Notes under the pieces: model-generated
What the model saw: the letters and a program-made list of their open reading frames with translations, nothing else
Told to the model about the DNA's origin: nothing
Database searches by the model: none
Source of the DNA: DASYKS01 sp031404815
GTDB taxonomy: Bacteria; Acidobacteriota; Thermoanaerobaculia; Multivoradales; UBA5704
Direction of reading: 5' to 3'
Assembly: GCA_031404815.1 (NCBI GenBank)
Contig: JANNIH010000125.1
Coordinates: 11,290 to 75,289, forward strand
DNA: 64,000 bases
Translations under genes and position numbers: made by a program
Shown: one piece after another, positions 54,259-63,254 of the stretch
Numbering within the stretch: position 1 is the stretch's first letter
Layout of the letters: each line of letters opens with the position of its first letter

Positions 54259-54680
54259 GCGACCGCCAAGCGCTGCTGCCGCCCGGCTGGCCGCCGCCCA
54301 AAGGTTACGCGAACGGCATGGCCGCGAGCGGCCGGTTCGTGGTCACCGGAGGGTTGATCGGCTGGGACGAGCGGGAGGCTTTCGCCGACGGCTTTCTCGC
54401 CCAAGCGCGCCAGGCGCTCTTGAACCTGCGCGCCGTGCTCGCCGCCGGGGGCGCCGAACCATGGCATCTGGTGCGGCTCAATTGGTACGTCGTGGAGATG
54501 GACGAGTACCTCGCGAACCGCAAGCCGCTTGGGCTCATCTATCGCGAGATCTTGGGGAAGAACTTCCCCGCGATGGCCGTGATGCAGATCGTCCGCCTGG
54601 TCGAGCCCGCGGCGCGGTTGGAGATCGAGGGGACGGCGATCGTTCCGGAGCCGCCCGAGTCTTCGGAGCCGGGCGCATGA
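54255..54680 (+). CDS. RidA/YjgF family protein
   Basis: I chose the ATG at 54255 overlapping the ligase stop. The 141-residue product has the RidA fold: G-R-F-V-V-T-G-G-L-I-G, F-L-A-Q-A-R-Q-A-L-L-N-L-R-A-V-L-A-A-G-G, and M-A-V-M-Q-I-V-R-L-V-E-P-A-A-R-L-E-I-E, with the conserved Arg. RidA proteins hydrolyse reactive enamines/imines. In an anthranilate pathway, ring amino groups can give imines or enamines after reduction, so a deaminase helper role fits. It is co-translated with the monooxygenase. Confidence 0.85.
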   Translation: MSDRQALLPPGWPPPKGYANGMAASGRFVVTGGLIGWDEREAFADGFLAQARQALLNLRAVLAAGGAEPWHLVRLNWYVVEMDEYLANRKPLGLIYREILGKNFPAMAVMQIVRLVEPAARLEIEGTAIVPEPPESSEPGA

Positions 54681-57094
54681 AGATCACCATCCTCGGCGGC
54701 GGCCCGGGCGGGCTCTACTTCGCGTTGCTGACCAAGAAGGTGCGCCCCGATTGGACGATCGAGCTGTTCGAGCAGAACCAGGCCGACGACACGTTCGGCT
54801 TCGGCGTCGTCTTTTCGGACGAAACGCTCGACGAGTTCCTCTGGCGCGATCCGGAATCGTTCGCCCGCATCCGCGACGCGTTCGCCTACTGGGACGACGT
54901 GGCGATCCACTATAAAGGGCACGAAATCCGCTGCGTCGGCAATGGCTTCGCGGGGATCTCGCGGATGCGCCTGCTCGGCATTCTCCAGGAGCGCTGCCGC
55001 GAGGTGAGCGTGGCGCTCCACTTCGGCGCGCGGATCGATCCCCAAGAGATTGAAACCCGCTTCGCGGATTCGGACCTGATCCTCGCGGCCGACGGCATCA
55101 ATTCTCCCGTCCGCGAGCACTTCCGCGCGGCGTTCGAGCCGACCGTGGCTTGGAAAGCGAACCGTTTCTGCTGGATGGGCTCGACCCGGCCGATGGGTGA
55201 GTTCAACTATTTCTTTCGCGAGACCGAGCACGGCATCGTCTGCGCCCACACCTATCAGTACGAGCGGAGAGAGACCTGCCGCTCGACTTGGATCTTCGAG
55301 ATGGACGAGGCCTGCTGGCGTGGCCACGGTTTCGAGCGCCAAGATGAAGAGCAGAGCCGCGCGGTACTCGAACGGATGTATACGCAAGAGCTCGGCGGGC
55401 ATCCGCTGCTGCTCAACCGTTCGCAATGGCGCTGTTTTCCGCGCGTCTCGTGCAAGAGGTGGAGCCACGGTAAGATCGTTCTCTTGGGCGACGCCAAGGC
55501 CTCCGCGCATTATTCGGTCGGCTCGGGAACGAAGCTCGCGATGGAGTGCGCGATCGCTCTGTCCGAAGCGGTCCTCGCCCGTGGCGAATCGGACGTAGCG
55601 CTGGCGTTTGCCGAATACGAAGCGGCGCGGCGCGTGCCCTGCGAAGTGATCCAACACAACGCGGATGTCTCGCTCGCCTGGTTCGAGCACATGGGGCGTT
55701 CGTGGGACATGGAGCCGATGCAATTCGCCGCGGTCGTGATGTGTCGCGCCAAGTCGGTCACCTACGACAATCTGATCCTGCGCGACCCCTCATTCGTGGA
55801 ACGGGTCGATACCGAGTGGTACGAACGGGCGTTTCGGGAAACCGGCTACGATGCGCGCAAGAGCCGGCCGACGCCGATGTTCACGAAGTTCCGCCTGCGC
55901 GGCATGGAGCTCGCCAATCGGGTGGTCATGTCGCCGATGGCGCAATATTCGGCGGTCGACGGCGACCTCACCGATTGGCATTTCGTGCACTATTCGTCCC
56001 ACGCGCTCGGCGGCATGGCGTTGATCTTCACCGAGATGACCTGCCCATCGCCCGAGGCGCGGATCAGCCTCGGCTGCACGGGGCTCTGGAGCGACGCGCA
56101 GGAGGCGCAGTGGCGACGGATCATCGAGTTCGTGCATGGCCATTCGCCCGCGAAGATCGCGCTCCAGCTCGGCCACTCCGGGCGGAAGGGTTCGACCCAG
56201 CTCGGTTGGGAAGAGGCGGACGTGCCGATCGCCGATCCCGATTCCAATTGGCCCGTGGTCTCCGCATCGCCGATTCCCTACTTTCCGGGGGTCTCTTCAA
56301 TACCGATCGAGTTCGACCGGGCGGGGATGGACCTGATTCGCGATCAGTTCGCCGCGGCGACCGTGCGCGGCGCCCGCGCCGGGTTCGATCATCTGGAGCT
56401 GCACTGCGCGCACGGCTACCTGTTCGCTTCGTTCCTCTCGCCGCTCACCAACCGGCGCGGCGACGGGTACGGCGGTTCGATCGAGAACCGGCTGCGCTTT
56501 CCGCTCGAAGTGTTCCGCGCGATGCGCGCCGCCTGGCCCGAAGAGCGGCCGATGTCGGTGCGCATCTCGGCCTCGGATTGGCAGAAAGGGGGAATCACCG
56601 AAGACGACACCTTCGCGATCGCCGAGGCGTTCCGCGACGCGGGTTGCGATCTGATCGACGTCTCCGCCGGCCAGACCGTGCCAGACCAAAAACCGATCTA
56701 CGGCCGGATGTTTCAAGCCCAATTCGCCGAGGCGATCAAGAACGTCTCGAAGATGGCCACGATGGCGGTCGGCGCGATCACCGAACCGGCGCAGGTCAAT
56801 ACGATCCTCCACACCCGCCGCGCCGACCTGGTCGCGCTCGCCCGGCCGCACCTCTGGAACCCGATGTTCGCCAACCAGGCCGCGGCCTGGTACGGCGCCC
56901 GCACGGGAACCTGGCCCCCGCAGTACCAGAGCGGCAGGGACCAAGCCTTCCGCGAGCTGGCCAAAGCGCGCGCCGACAAGCTCGCGCTCCAAAGGAAAGC
57001 GCGCCCGGCCCGACATCTCGAGGCTTCGGGTGACTTGGGGGGAGGGGGGGCTGCGGCGGACGCGGAATTGACAACTTCCCCGAGCGCCCCCTAG
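54677..57094 (+). CDS. Bifunctional 2-aminobenzoyl-CoA (or salicylyl-CoA) monooxygenase/reductase
   Basis: The 805-residue protein is a fusion. Residues 1-370 are an FAD monooxygenase of the p-hydroxybenzoate hydroxylase fold (G-G-G-P-G-G-L-Y-F at 8-16; L-L-G-D-A-K-A-S-A-H). Residues 400-770 are an FMN old-yellow-enzyme domain (N-R-V-V-M-S-P-M-A-Q-Y-S, H-C-A-H-G-Y-L, G-G-S-I-E-N-R). This layout is that of 2-aminobenzoyl-CoA monooxygenase/reductase, which hydroxylates then reduces the ring of anthraniloyl-CoA, and of salicylyl-CoA 5-hydroxylase homologues. With the ligase and RidA, anthraniloyl-CoA is the better fit. The last 40 residues are Gly/Ala-rich. Confidence 0.9.
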   Translation: MKITILGGGPGGLYFALLTKKVRPDWTIELFEQNQADDTFGFGVVFSDETLDEFLWRDPESFARIRDAFAYWDDVAIHYKGHEIRCVGNGFAGISRMRLLGILQERCREVSVALHFGARIDPQEIETRFADSDLILAADGINSPVREHFRAAFEPTVAWKANRFCWMGSTRPMGEFNYFFRETEHGIVCAHTYQYERRETCRSTWIFEMDEACWRGHGFERQDEEQSRAVLERMYTQELGGHPLLLNRSQWRCFPRVSCKRWSHGKIVLLGDAKASAHYSVGSGTKLAMECAIALSEAVLARGESDVALAFAEYEAARRVPCEVIQHNADVSLAWFEHMGRSWDMEPMQFAAVVMCRAKSVTYDNLILRDPSFVERVDTEWYERAFRETGYDARKSRPTPMFTKFRLRGMELANRVVMSPMAQYSAVDGDLTDWHFVHYSSHALGGMALIFTEMTCPSPEARISLGCTGLWSDAQEAQWRRIIEFVHGHSPAKIALQLGHSGRKGSTQLGWEEADVPIADPDSNWPVVSASPIPYFPGVSSIPIEFDRAGMDLIRDQFAAATVRGARAGFDHLELHCAHGYLFASFLSPLTNRRGDGYGGSIENRLRFPLEVFRAMRAAWPEERPMSVRISASDWQKGGITEDDTFAIAEAFRDAGCDLIDVSAGQTVPDQKPIYGRMFQAQFAEAIKNVSKMATMAVGAITEPAQVNTILHTRRADLVALARPHLWNPMFANQAAAWYGARTGTWPPQYQSGRDQAFRELAKARADKLALQRKARPARHLEASGDLGGGGAAADAELTTSPSAP

Positions 57095-57142
57095 AATCCG
57101 CGCTCCGGTGCGCTCCCCGTGCGCCGTGGACGCGATTCATTT

Positions 57143-57217
57143 TCCTCGGTAGCTCAATGGTAGAGCGTTCGGCTGTTAACCGAAATGTTGGGGGTTCAAA
57201 TCCCTCCCGAGGAGCCA
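57143..57217 (+). tRNA. tRNA-Asn (GTT anticodon), CCA encoded
   Basis: The acceptor stem TCCTCGG/CCGAGGA, D-arm GCTC...GAGC, anticodon stem TTCGG/CCGAA with loop CTGTTAA (anticodon GTT), and T-arm GGGGTTCAAATCCCTC are all present. Discriminator G and an encoded CCA (57215-57217) follow. It stands between the anthranilate operon and the amidohydrolase gene. No integrase or att-like duplication is visible. Confidence 0.97.
57209..57214 (+). promoter_or_regulatory. Shine-Dalgarno of the amidohydrolase supplied by the tRNA 3' end
   Basis: GAGGAG at 57209-57214 belongs to the tRNA-Asn acceptor stem and discriminator, yet sits 9 nt before the ATG at 57224. No other ribosome-binding site lies between. 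Cleavage at the tRNA 3' end would remove it. Confidence 0.6.
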
Positions 57218-57223
57218 ACCCTC

Positions 57224-59026
57224 ATGATCCGTAGCTCCCGTCGCCGAATCCCGTTCACCATTCTTCTCCTTCTTCTCGCCCAGCCCGCTTTTTCTGCCGA
57301 GCCCGGCGCCGACCTGGTCGGTGCGCGCAAGGTGTTCGACGCGAATCTCGAAGCGATCCGGAAGCAGGACAGAGCCGCCTACCTCGCCTGCTACTTGCCG
57401 GAGGAGGGCTTCGCCCGCACCGGGCCGGACGGCATGACGGTCGGATTCACTGATTTTGCCGCGGGTGTCGGCACCGGTTGGCCGGACTCGATCGAAGCCG
57501 AGGACATGCGCCTCACTCCGGTCCGTCCCGGTCTCGTCTACGGCACCTACCGCTATCGCGTGCGCTATGGCGCGGTCGAGCAGTCGGGGCTCTCCGAGCG
57601 CTTCTTCCTCGCCACCCCTGCGGGCTGGAAGATCGCCGTCTCCACCGCGTTCCAGGCGCTCCCTGGAGTACCTCCGCCGCCCAAGGCACTCGTCGGCGCG
57701 ACCCTGATCGATGGCACCGGCGCGCTCCCGGTGCCCAACTCCGTGGTCGTCGTGCGCGAGGGAAAGATCGATTGCGCCGGATCGCGCGCGGCCTGCCCGG
57801 TGCCCTTGGGCGTCGACGTGCTCGACCTTTCGGGCCAGTGGCTCACTCCGGGTTTGATCGATGCTCACGTCCATTTCTCCCAGACCGGCTGGGCCGACGG
57901 TCGCCCGGATGCGCTCGATGTGCGCGACCGCCACTCCTACGAAGAGACGATCGCCGACCTCGCGGCCCATCCGGAGCGTTTCTTCCGTTCGCAGCTCTGC
58001 TCCGGTGTCACCTCCGTATTCGATGTCGGCGGTTTTCCCTGGACGCTCGACCTGCCCGCCGTCGCAGAGGACGACACGCTCGCTCCGAGGGTGGTCGCCG
58101 CCGGTCCGTTGCTCACCACGATCGACCATTGGCTGAACCTGCCCGGCGAGAAGCAGATGATCTACTTGAAGGACACAGGAGCCGCCCGAGACGGCGTGCG
58201 CTGGCTCGCCGCGCGCGGCGCAATGGCGGTCAAGGTCTGGTTCATCGTGGACGAGGAGCAGCCGTTCGAGAAACTGGCGGACATCGTCCGCGCCGCGGGC
58301 GACGAGGCCGCGAGGAAGAAGCTCCCCCTGATCGTCCATGCCACCGGATTGAAAGAGGCGAAGGAGGCGCTCCGGGCCGGGGCGGCCGTCCTGGTCCACG
58401 GTGTCTCCGACGTTCCTGTGGACGAAGAATTCCTCCGCCTGGCCAAAGAGCGAAACGTCGTCTACGTCCCAACGCTTACCGTCGGCGCCGGCTACCAGCG
58501 GATGTTCGAAGCGGCGCTCACCGAGAAGGCGCCCGAGATCGACGATCCGAACGGCTGTGTCGATCCGGTCACCCGCGCCCGGGTCGCCGAAACGGCGAAG
58601 GTGGCGGCCGGGCGAACCGCCGAACAGATCCGCTTGCGCTGCGAGCGCAACACGGAACGAGAAAGGATCGGTGCGGCGAACCTCAAGAAGGTGGCCGCGG
58701 CCGGGGTGACGATCGCGCTGGGCACCGACGCCGGCAATCCCCTCACCCTCCATGGCCCCTCGATCTACGCCGAGCTCGACGCGATGCAGTCGGCGGGGAT
58801 GACCCCGATGGATGTGCTGATCGCCGCCACCCGCGGTGGTTCTCTCGCCCTCGGCCGCGCACCCGAGATCGGCACGATCGAAAAGGGCAAGCTCGCCGAT
58901 CTGCTGGTCGTAGGTGCCGACCCGGCCGTGGCGACCCGCAATCTCGCCCGGGTGCGCTATGTCGTCCGCGGCGGAGTCGTCCGCTCGATCACCGAGTTGG
59001 TCGCGCTCGCGACGACCGCGCCTTAA
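57224..59026 (+). CDS. Secreted amidohydrolase with N-terminal SnoaL/NTF2-like domain
   Basis: I chose the ATG at 57224, giving 600 residues and a signal peptide (M-I-R-S-S-R-R-R then hydrophobic to A-F-S-A). Residues 25-150 look like an NTF2/DUF4440-type fold (V-F-D-A-N-L-E-A-I-R-K-Q-D-R-A-A-Y). From about 155 on it is an imidazolonepropionase-like amidohydrolase: D-A-H-V-H-F (metal His pair), K-V-W (likely bridging Lys region), I-V-H-A-T, V-H-G-V-S-D and G-T-D-A-G-N. It probably hydrolyses a C-N bond in peptides or cyclic amides outside the cytoplasm. The NTF2-amidohydrolase fusion is uncommon. Confidence 0.82.
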   Translation: MIRSSRRRIPFTILLLLLAQPAFSAEPGADLVGARKVFDANLEAIRKQDRAAYLACYLPEEGFARTGPDGMTVGFTDFAAGVGTGWPDSIEAEDMRLTPVRPGLVYGTYRYRVRYGAVEQSGLSERFFLATPAGWKIAVSTAFQALPGVPPPPKALVGATLIDGTGALPVPNSVVVVREGKIDCAGSRAACPVPLGVDVLDLSGQWLTPGLIDAHVHFSQTGWADGRPDALDVRDRHSYEETIADLAAHPERFFRSQLCSGVTSVFDVGGFPWTLDLPAVAEDDTLAPRVVAAGPLLTTIDHWLNLPGEKQMIYLKDTGAARDGVRWLAARGAMAVKVWFIVDEEQPFEKLADIVRAAGDEAARKKLPLIVHATGLKEAKEALRAGAAVLVHGVSDVPVDEEFLRLAKERNVVYVPTLTVGAGYQRMFEAALTEKAPEIDDPNGCVDPVTRARVAETAKVAAGRTAEQIRLRCERNTERERIGAANLKKVAAAGVTIALGTDAGNPLTLHGPSIYAELDAMQSAGMTPMDVLIAATRGGSLALGRAPEIGTIEKGKLADLLVVGADPAVATRNLARVRYVVRGGVVRSITELVALATTAP

Positions 59027-59075
59027 GGCTTGTGGTCGTCGGTCCGAAGGGGAGCGTCGAGGGCGTCATTCGGCG

Positions 59076-59099
59076 CAATGGTTGACACGTCAACTATTG
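59076..59099. promoter_or_regulatory. 24-bp palindromic operator upstream of marR
   Basis: CAATGGTTGAC, then AC, then GTCAACTATTG pair at 10 of 11 positions. It lies 19 bp before the marR GTG and holds GTTGAC/GTCAAC, the kind of site MarR-family repressors bind. It also overlaps a TTGACA-like promoter element. Confidence 0.7.
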
Positions 59100-59117
59100 C
59101 TGTGCAACGATCCTTGG

Positions 59118-59591
59118 GTGAACGAAAGTCTCCTTCAGCTAGAGATCCGCCAGAACCGGCCGTTTCGCTCTCGATCCCAAGAAGCCATGCTCGGACTGAT
59201 TCGAACGACCGACTTGATTCGCCGTACCTTCGGCCGGGTCGTGGAGGGACAGGGCATTACGCTCCAGCAATACAACGTCCTGCGCATTCTGCGCGGTGCC
59301 GGTGACGCCGGCCTGCCAACCCTCGAGATCGGCTCGCGGATGATCGAGGAATCACCCGGCATCACGCGTCTGATCGACCGACTCGAAGCGAAGGGTTGGG
59401 TGCGCCGCGAGCGCTGCCCGCACGATCGGCGTCAGGTTCTCTGCTGGATCAACCCTGCCGGGCTCGCGATGCTCGACGCGCTCGACGAGCCGATGGCGGA
59501 GGCCGACGATCGCGCTCTTTCCATGCTTTCCGCCGACGACAAGAGCCACTTGATTCGGCTGCTCGATGCGATCCGCGCCGGCAGTCGGTGA
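59118..59591 (+). CDS. MarR-family transcriptional regulator upstream of yceI
   Basis: I chose the GTG at 59118; the longer open frame has no ribosome-binding site. The 157-residue protein has L-P-T-L-E-I-G-S-R-M-I-E-E-S-P-G-I-T-R-L-I-D-R-L as the recognition helix region and D-R-R-Q-V-L-C as the wing. MarR/YceI pairs are common and often respond to oxidants or organic compounds. The palindrome just upstream suggests autorepression and control of yceI, 56 bases downstream. Confidence 0.85.
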   Translation: MNESLLQLEIRQNRPFRSRSQEAMLGLIRTTDLIRRTFGRVVEGQGITLQQYNVLRILRGAGDAGLPTLEIGSRMIEESPGITRLIDRLEAKGWVRRERCPHDRRQVLCWINPAGLAMLDALDEPMAEADDRALSMLSADDKSHLIRLLDAIRAGSR

Positions 59592-59647
59592 ACCCCCCCA
59601 TCACCCATCACCACCGTCATGACTCATAACGAAAGAAGGAGATGGAC

Positions 59648-60253
59648 ATGAAGAAGCTACTTGCCGCCGCCGCGCTTTCCCTCCTCGCTGTCGCATTGCC
59701 TACAGTCGCCCGGGCCGCCGACACGTACAACGTCGACAAGGGGCACTCGGAAGTGAGCTTCAAGGTCAAGCACCTGCTCGGCAAAGTCCCAGGGCGGTTC
59801 AACGACTTTTCGGGCACGATCGTGTTCGATCCCGCCAAGCCCGAGACCTCTTCGGTCGAATTCGCGATCAAGGCGACCAGCATCGACACCGCCAACGGAG
59901 ATCGCGACGGCCACCTTCGCTCAGCCGACTTCTTCGACGTCGAGAAGTTCCCCGAGATCACCTTCAAGAGCAGCAAGGTGAAGCCCGCCGGCAAGGACAA
60001 GTACGACGTCACCGGCACGCTGACCCTGCACGGCGTGTCCAAGGAAGTGACGCTGCCGGTCAGCTTCGGCGGCGTGATGACCGCGAAGGGCCGTGACGGC
60101 AAGGAATCGCTCAAGTCGGGCTTCGAGACGCAGGTCACGCTGAACCGCAAGGACTACGGCATCGTGTGGAACACGGTGCTCGATTCGGGCGGCACGGTGC
60201 TCGGCGACGACGTCAGCGTGCAGATCCAGATCGAGGCCACCAAACCCAAGTAG
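59648..60253 (+). CDS. YceI-family periplasmic lipid/isoprenoid-binding protein
   Basis: Two ATGs are close (59642 and 59648). I chose 59648 because AAGGAG ends 6 nt before it but abuts 59642. The 201-residue product has a signal peptide (to A-R-A-A) and the YceI lipocalin-like fold: Y-N-V-D-K-G-H-S-E-V-S-F-K-V-K-H, R-F-N-D-F-S-G-T-I, D-G-H-L-R-S-A-D-F-F-D-V, and D-Y-G-I-V-W-N at the end. YceI proteins bind polyisoprenoids or other hydrophobic molecules. Confidence 0.93.
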   Translation: MKKLLAAAALSLLAVALPTVARAADTYNVDKGHSEVSFKVKHLLGKVPGRFNDFSGTIVFDPAKPETSSVEFAIKATSIDTANGDRDGHLRSADFFDVEKFPEITFKSSKVKPAGKDKYDVTGTLTLHGVSKEVTLPVSFGGVMTAKGRDGKESLKSGFETQVTLNRKDYGIVWNTVLDSGGTVLGDDVSVQIQIEATKPK

Positions 60254-60289
60254 GAGGCTAGACTCGGGGCCGCTCGAAAGGACGGCCCC

Positions 60290-61675
60290 ATGTTCGGCTT
60301 CACCCTCGCCGCGCTTCTGTCGCTGGCGCAGGCTCGCCCGAGTCCCGCGCCGGCGGCGGCACCTGCCGCCGCCAACCGCCTGGAAGTTCCCTACGAGATG
60401 GTGCGGCTGCGCAACGGCCTGACCGTGATCCTCCACGAGGACCGCTCGGCGCCGATCGTCACCGTCAACGCCTGGTACCACGTCGGCTCCGGCCGCGAGC
60501 GTCCGGGTCGCACCGGCTTCGCGCACCTCTTCGAGCACTTGATGTTCGAGGGCTCGAAGAACGTCCCGGAAGGCGCCTTCGACCGCTGGCTGGAAGCGGC
60601 GGGCGGCAACAACAACGGCTCCACCAACAACGATCGCACCAACTACTTCGAGGACGCGCCCGCCAACGCGCTGGAGCTTCCGCTGTTCCTGGAGTCCGAC
60701 CGGATGGCGTTCCTGCCGCAGGCGATGACGCAAGCGAAGCTCGACGGCCAGCGCGACGTCGTGAAGAACGAGCGTCGCCAGTCGTACGAGAACCGGCCCT
60801 ACGGTATGGCCGAGCTGAAGCTGCTCGAAGCCATGTACCCGCCGGACCATCCCTACTCGTGGCCCACGATCGGCTCGATGGCCGACCTGACCGCTGCAAA
60901 GATCGAGGATGTCACCGACTTCTTCGAGCGCTTCTACGGCCCGGGAAACGCCAGCCTGGTCGTCGCCGGCGACTTCGACGCCAAGGAGGCACGGCCGCTG
61001 GTGGAGAAGTGGTTCGACGAGGTACCGATGCGCGCGGCCGTAGACCCGATCGCGCCGCGGCCGGTGGTGCTGCGCGAGGAGAAGCGGCTGATTCTCGAGG
61101 ACAAGGTGCAGCTCCCGCGGCTGTACATCCAGTGGCCGACGCCGCCCTACCTCTCCCCCACCGACGGCGCGCTCGACGCGCTCGCTGCGGTGCTCGCCCA
61201 GGGCAAGAACTCGCGGCTCTACAAGCGCCTGGTCTACGAGTTGGAAGTGGCCCAGGACGTCGAGGCGACCCAGGATTCCGGGGCTCTCGTGTCCACCTTC
61301 GGGATCACGGTGACGGCGCGCTCCGGCAGCAAGCTCGAGACGCTGCGCGCGATGGTCGACGAGGAGATCGCCAAGCTGCGCGAGCGTCCGCCTACGCCGC
61401 GCGAGCTGGAGCGGTTTCGAAACCAGACGGAGGCGCGCTTCTACGATCGGCTCGAGCGCGTGGGCGGCTTTGGCGGCAAGGCCGACCAGATGAACCGGTA
61501 TCTGTTCGCCACCGGCAACCCGGACTATTTCGAGGAAGACCTGGCGCGCTACCGGGCGCTCTCGCCAAAGGACGTGCAAGCCGCCGCGCTCCGCTTCCTC
61601 GGCCGCGAGCGCGTGGTGCTGTCGGTAGTCCCCGAAGGGCGGCGCGAGCTGGCGGTTCCGGAGAACGCCAAATGA
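60290..61675 (+). CDS. M16-family zinc peptidase, catalytic subunit
   Basis: The 461-residue protein has a short signal peptide. H79-L-F-E-H83 is the inverted zinc motif H-x-x-E-H, and a downstream Glu in K-N-E-R-R-Q near residue 160 completes the site. The second half repeats the M16 fold. Bacterial M16B peptidases of this type often work as a pair with a non-catalytic partner, as here. It digests peptides in the periplasm, precise substrates unknown. Its stop overlaps the partner's start. Confidence 0.92.
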   Translation: MFGFTLAALLSLAQARPSPAPAAAPAAANRLEVPYEMVRLRNGLTVILHEDRSAPIVTVNAWYHVGSGRERPGRTGFAHLFEHLMFEGSKNVPEGAFDRWLEAAGGNNNGSTNNDRTNYFEDAPANALELPLFLESDRMAFLPQAMTQAKLDGQRDVVKNERRQSYENRPYGMAELKLLEAMYPPDHPYSWPTIGSMADLTAAKIEDVTDFFERFYGPGNASLVVAGDFDAKEARPLVEKWFDEVPMRAAVDPIAPRPVVLREEKRLILEDKVQLPRLYIQWPTPPYLSPTDGALDALAAVLAQGKNSRLYKRLVYELEVAQDVEATQDSGALVSTFGITVTARSGSKLETLRAMVDEEIAKLRERPPTPRELERFRNQTEARFYDRLERVGGFGGKADQMNRYLFATGNPDYFEEDLARYRALSPKDVQAAALRFLGRERVVLSVVPEGRRELAVPENAK

Positions 61676-63144
61676 GCACCCGAGCCACGCTGGCTTCCGT
61701 CCTGGTCGCCGCTTTCGCCGCCGGGGCGCAGGCGGCGCCGGCCGATCGCAGCAAGCCACCGGCCGTCGGTTCGCCCAAGGCGCTCCGGCTCCCGCCCGCC
61801 CAGAAGCTCGCGCTCACCAACGGCCTGCCGGTGATCCTGTTCGAGATGCGCGAGGTGCCGGCGATCGAGATGCAGCTCGTGGTCAAGGCCGGCGCGGGCA
61901 GCGACCCGCTGAACCGCACCGGGCTGGCAGCGATGACGGCCGATCTGCTCGACGAGGCCAGCGGCGCGCGCGACGCGCTGGCGATCGCGGACGCGCTCGA
62001 GCTGCTCGGCGCCGAGCTGCGCACGGGCTGCAGCTGGGACGCGACGACCGTGCAGCTGCACGTGCCGGCGGCGCGCTTCGCAGCGGCGCTCGCGACCTTC
62101 AGCGACGTCGCGATGCGGCCGGCGTTCCGGCAAAAGGACCTGGATCGCGTGCGTCGCGAGACGCTGACCGATCTGCTGCAGGCCCGCGACGACCCGCGAC
62201 GGATCGCCAGCCACGCGCTCAACCGCGCGGTCTTCGGAGACGGACACCGCTACGGCCTGCCGCTGCGCGGCGACGCGGCCTCGGTTGTCGCGCTCCGCAT
62301 CGGCGACCTGCGCAACTTCCACAACAAGCATTTCCGGCCCGAGAACGCCGCGCTGATCGTCGTCGGCGCGACCGACGCGGCGACGCTCCTGCCGCTCCTG
62401 GAGAAGGCGTTCGGGACCTGGCAAAAGGGCGGCACGCCGGCGCCCCAGCCCGGCGACGCCGCGCAGACCGCGGGCCGCCAAGTGTGGATCGTGGACCGCC
62501 CCGGCTCCGCCCAGTCCGCGATCCGCGTCGGACGCGTCGGTCCGAGCCGCGCGACGCCCGACTACCACGCGCTCGAGGTGCTGAACACGCTGCTCGGCGG
62601 CTCGTTCACTTCGCGGCTCAACGACAACCTGCGCGAGCAGCACGGCTACTCGTACGGCGCCAGCTCGCGCTTCGACTACCGCCGCGCGGTGGGCCTGTTC
62701 GTCGCGACTTCCGACGTCTTCACGCCAGTCACCGCCGACGCGTTGCGCGAGTTCATGAGCGAGCTGGTGAGGATTCGCACGCCCGCGAAGAAGGAAGAGG
62801 TCGAGCGGGCGCGCGGCTATCTCGCCGCCAGCTATGCGCAGGATTTCGAGACCACGCGCCAGATCGCGTCGAAGCTCGCCGAGCAGTTCGCCTTGGGGCT
62901 GCTCGACGACGAGTTCGCGAGCTTCGTGCCGAAGGTGATGAACGTCGACGCCAAGCTGGTGCAGAGAGCGGCCGGCCTGAGCATCGATCCCGGCAACCTG
63001 GCGATCGTGATCGTGGGCGATCGCGCCAAGATCGAGAAGGCCGTCCAGGCGCTCGACCTGGGTCCGATCAACGCGCTGACCGTCGAGCAGGTGATGGGCC
63101 CGGCGCCGAAGATCGACGGGCCAGCCAAGCCGGAAGGCGATTGA
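61672..63144 (+). CDS. M16-family peptidase, non-catalytic partner subunit
   Basis: The 490-residue protein starts at an ATG overlapping the previous stop (ATGA). A signal peptide ends near A-Q-A-A. The M16 fold is clear (L-T-N-G-L-P-V-I-L-F-E-M-R-E-V-P, G-S-F-T-S-R-L-N-D-N-L-R-E-Q-H-G-Y-S-Y-G), but where the zinc motif belongs there is G-L-A-A-M-T-A-D-L-L-D-E, with neither His. It should form the heterodimer partner that shapes the active chamber. Confidence 0.9.
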   Translation: MSTRATLASVLVAAFAAGAQAAPADRSKPPAVGSPKALRLPPAQKLALTNGLPVILFEMREVPAIEMQLVVKAGAGSDPLNRTGLAAMTADLLDEASGARDALAIADALELLGAELRTGCSWDATTVQLHVPAARFAAALATFSDVAMRPAFRQKDLDRVRRETLTDLLQARDDPRRIASHALNRAVFGDGHRYGLPLRGDAASVVALRIGDLRNFHNKHFRPENAALIVVGATDAATLLPLLEKAFGTWQKGGTPAPQPGDAAQTAGRQVWIVDRPGSAQSAIRVGRVGPSRATPDYHALEVLNTLLGGSFTSRLNDNLREQHGYSYGASSRFDYRRAVGLFVATSDVFTPVTADALREFMSELVRIRTPAKKEEVERARGYLAASYAQDFETTRQIASKLAEQFALGLLDDEFASFVPKVMNVDAKLVQRAAGLSIDPGNLAIVIVGDRAKIEKAVQALDLGPINALTVEQVMGPAPKIDGPAKPEGD

Positions 63145-63254
63145 TGCGGCGCGCGCTGCTGGTCTCGCCGGGCGGGGATCGGCTGGCTCTGGTGGGGTCC
63201 CCCTGACCGCGGAATAAGCTCGCCGGCTCGCCTGTACTGGGAGTGGAGGCGAGC

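Noticed and set aside
57143..57217. tRNA-Asn as an attachment site for an integrated element
   Set aside because: No integrase gene and no second copy of the tRNA 3' end were noticed in the downstream sequence.
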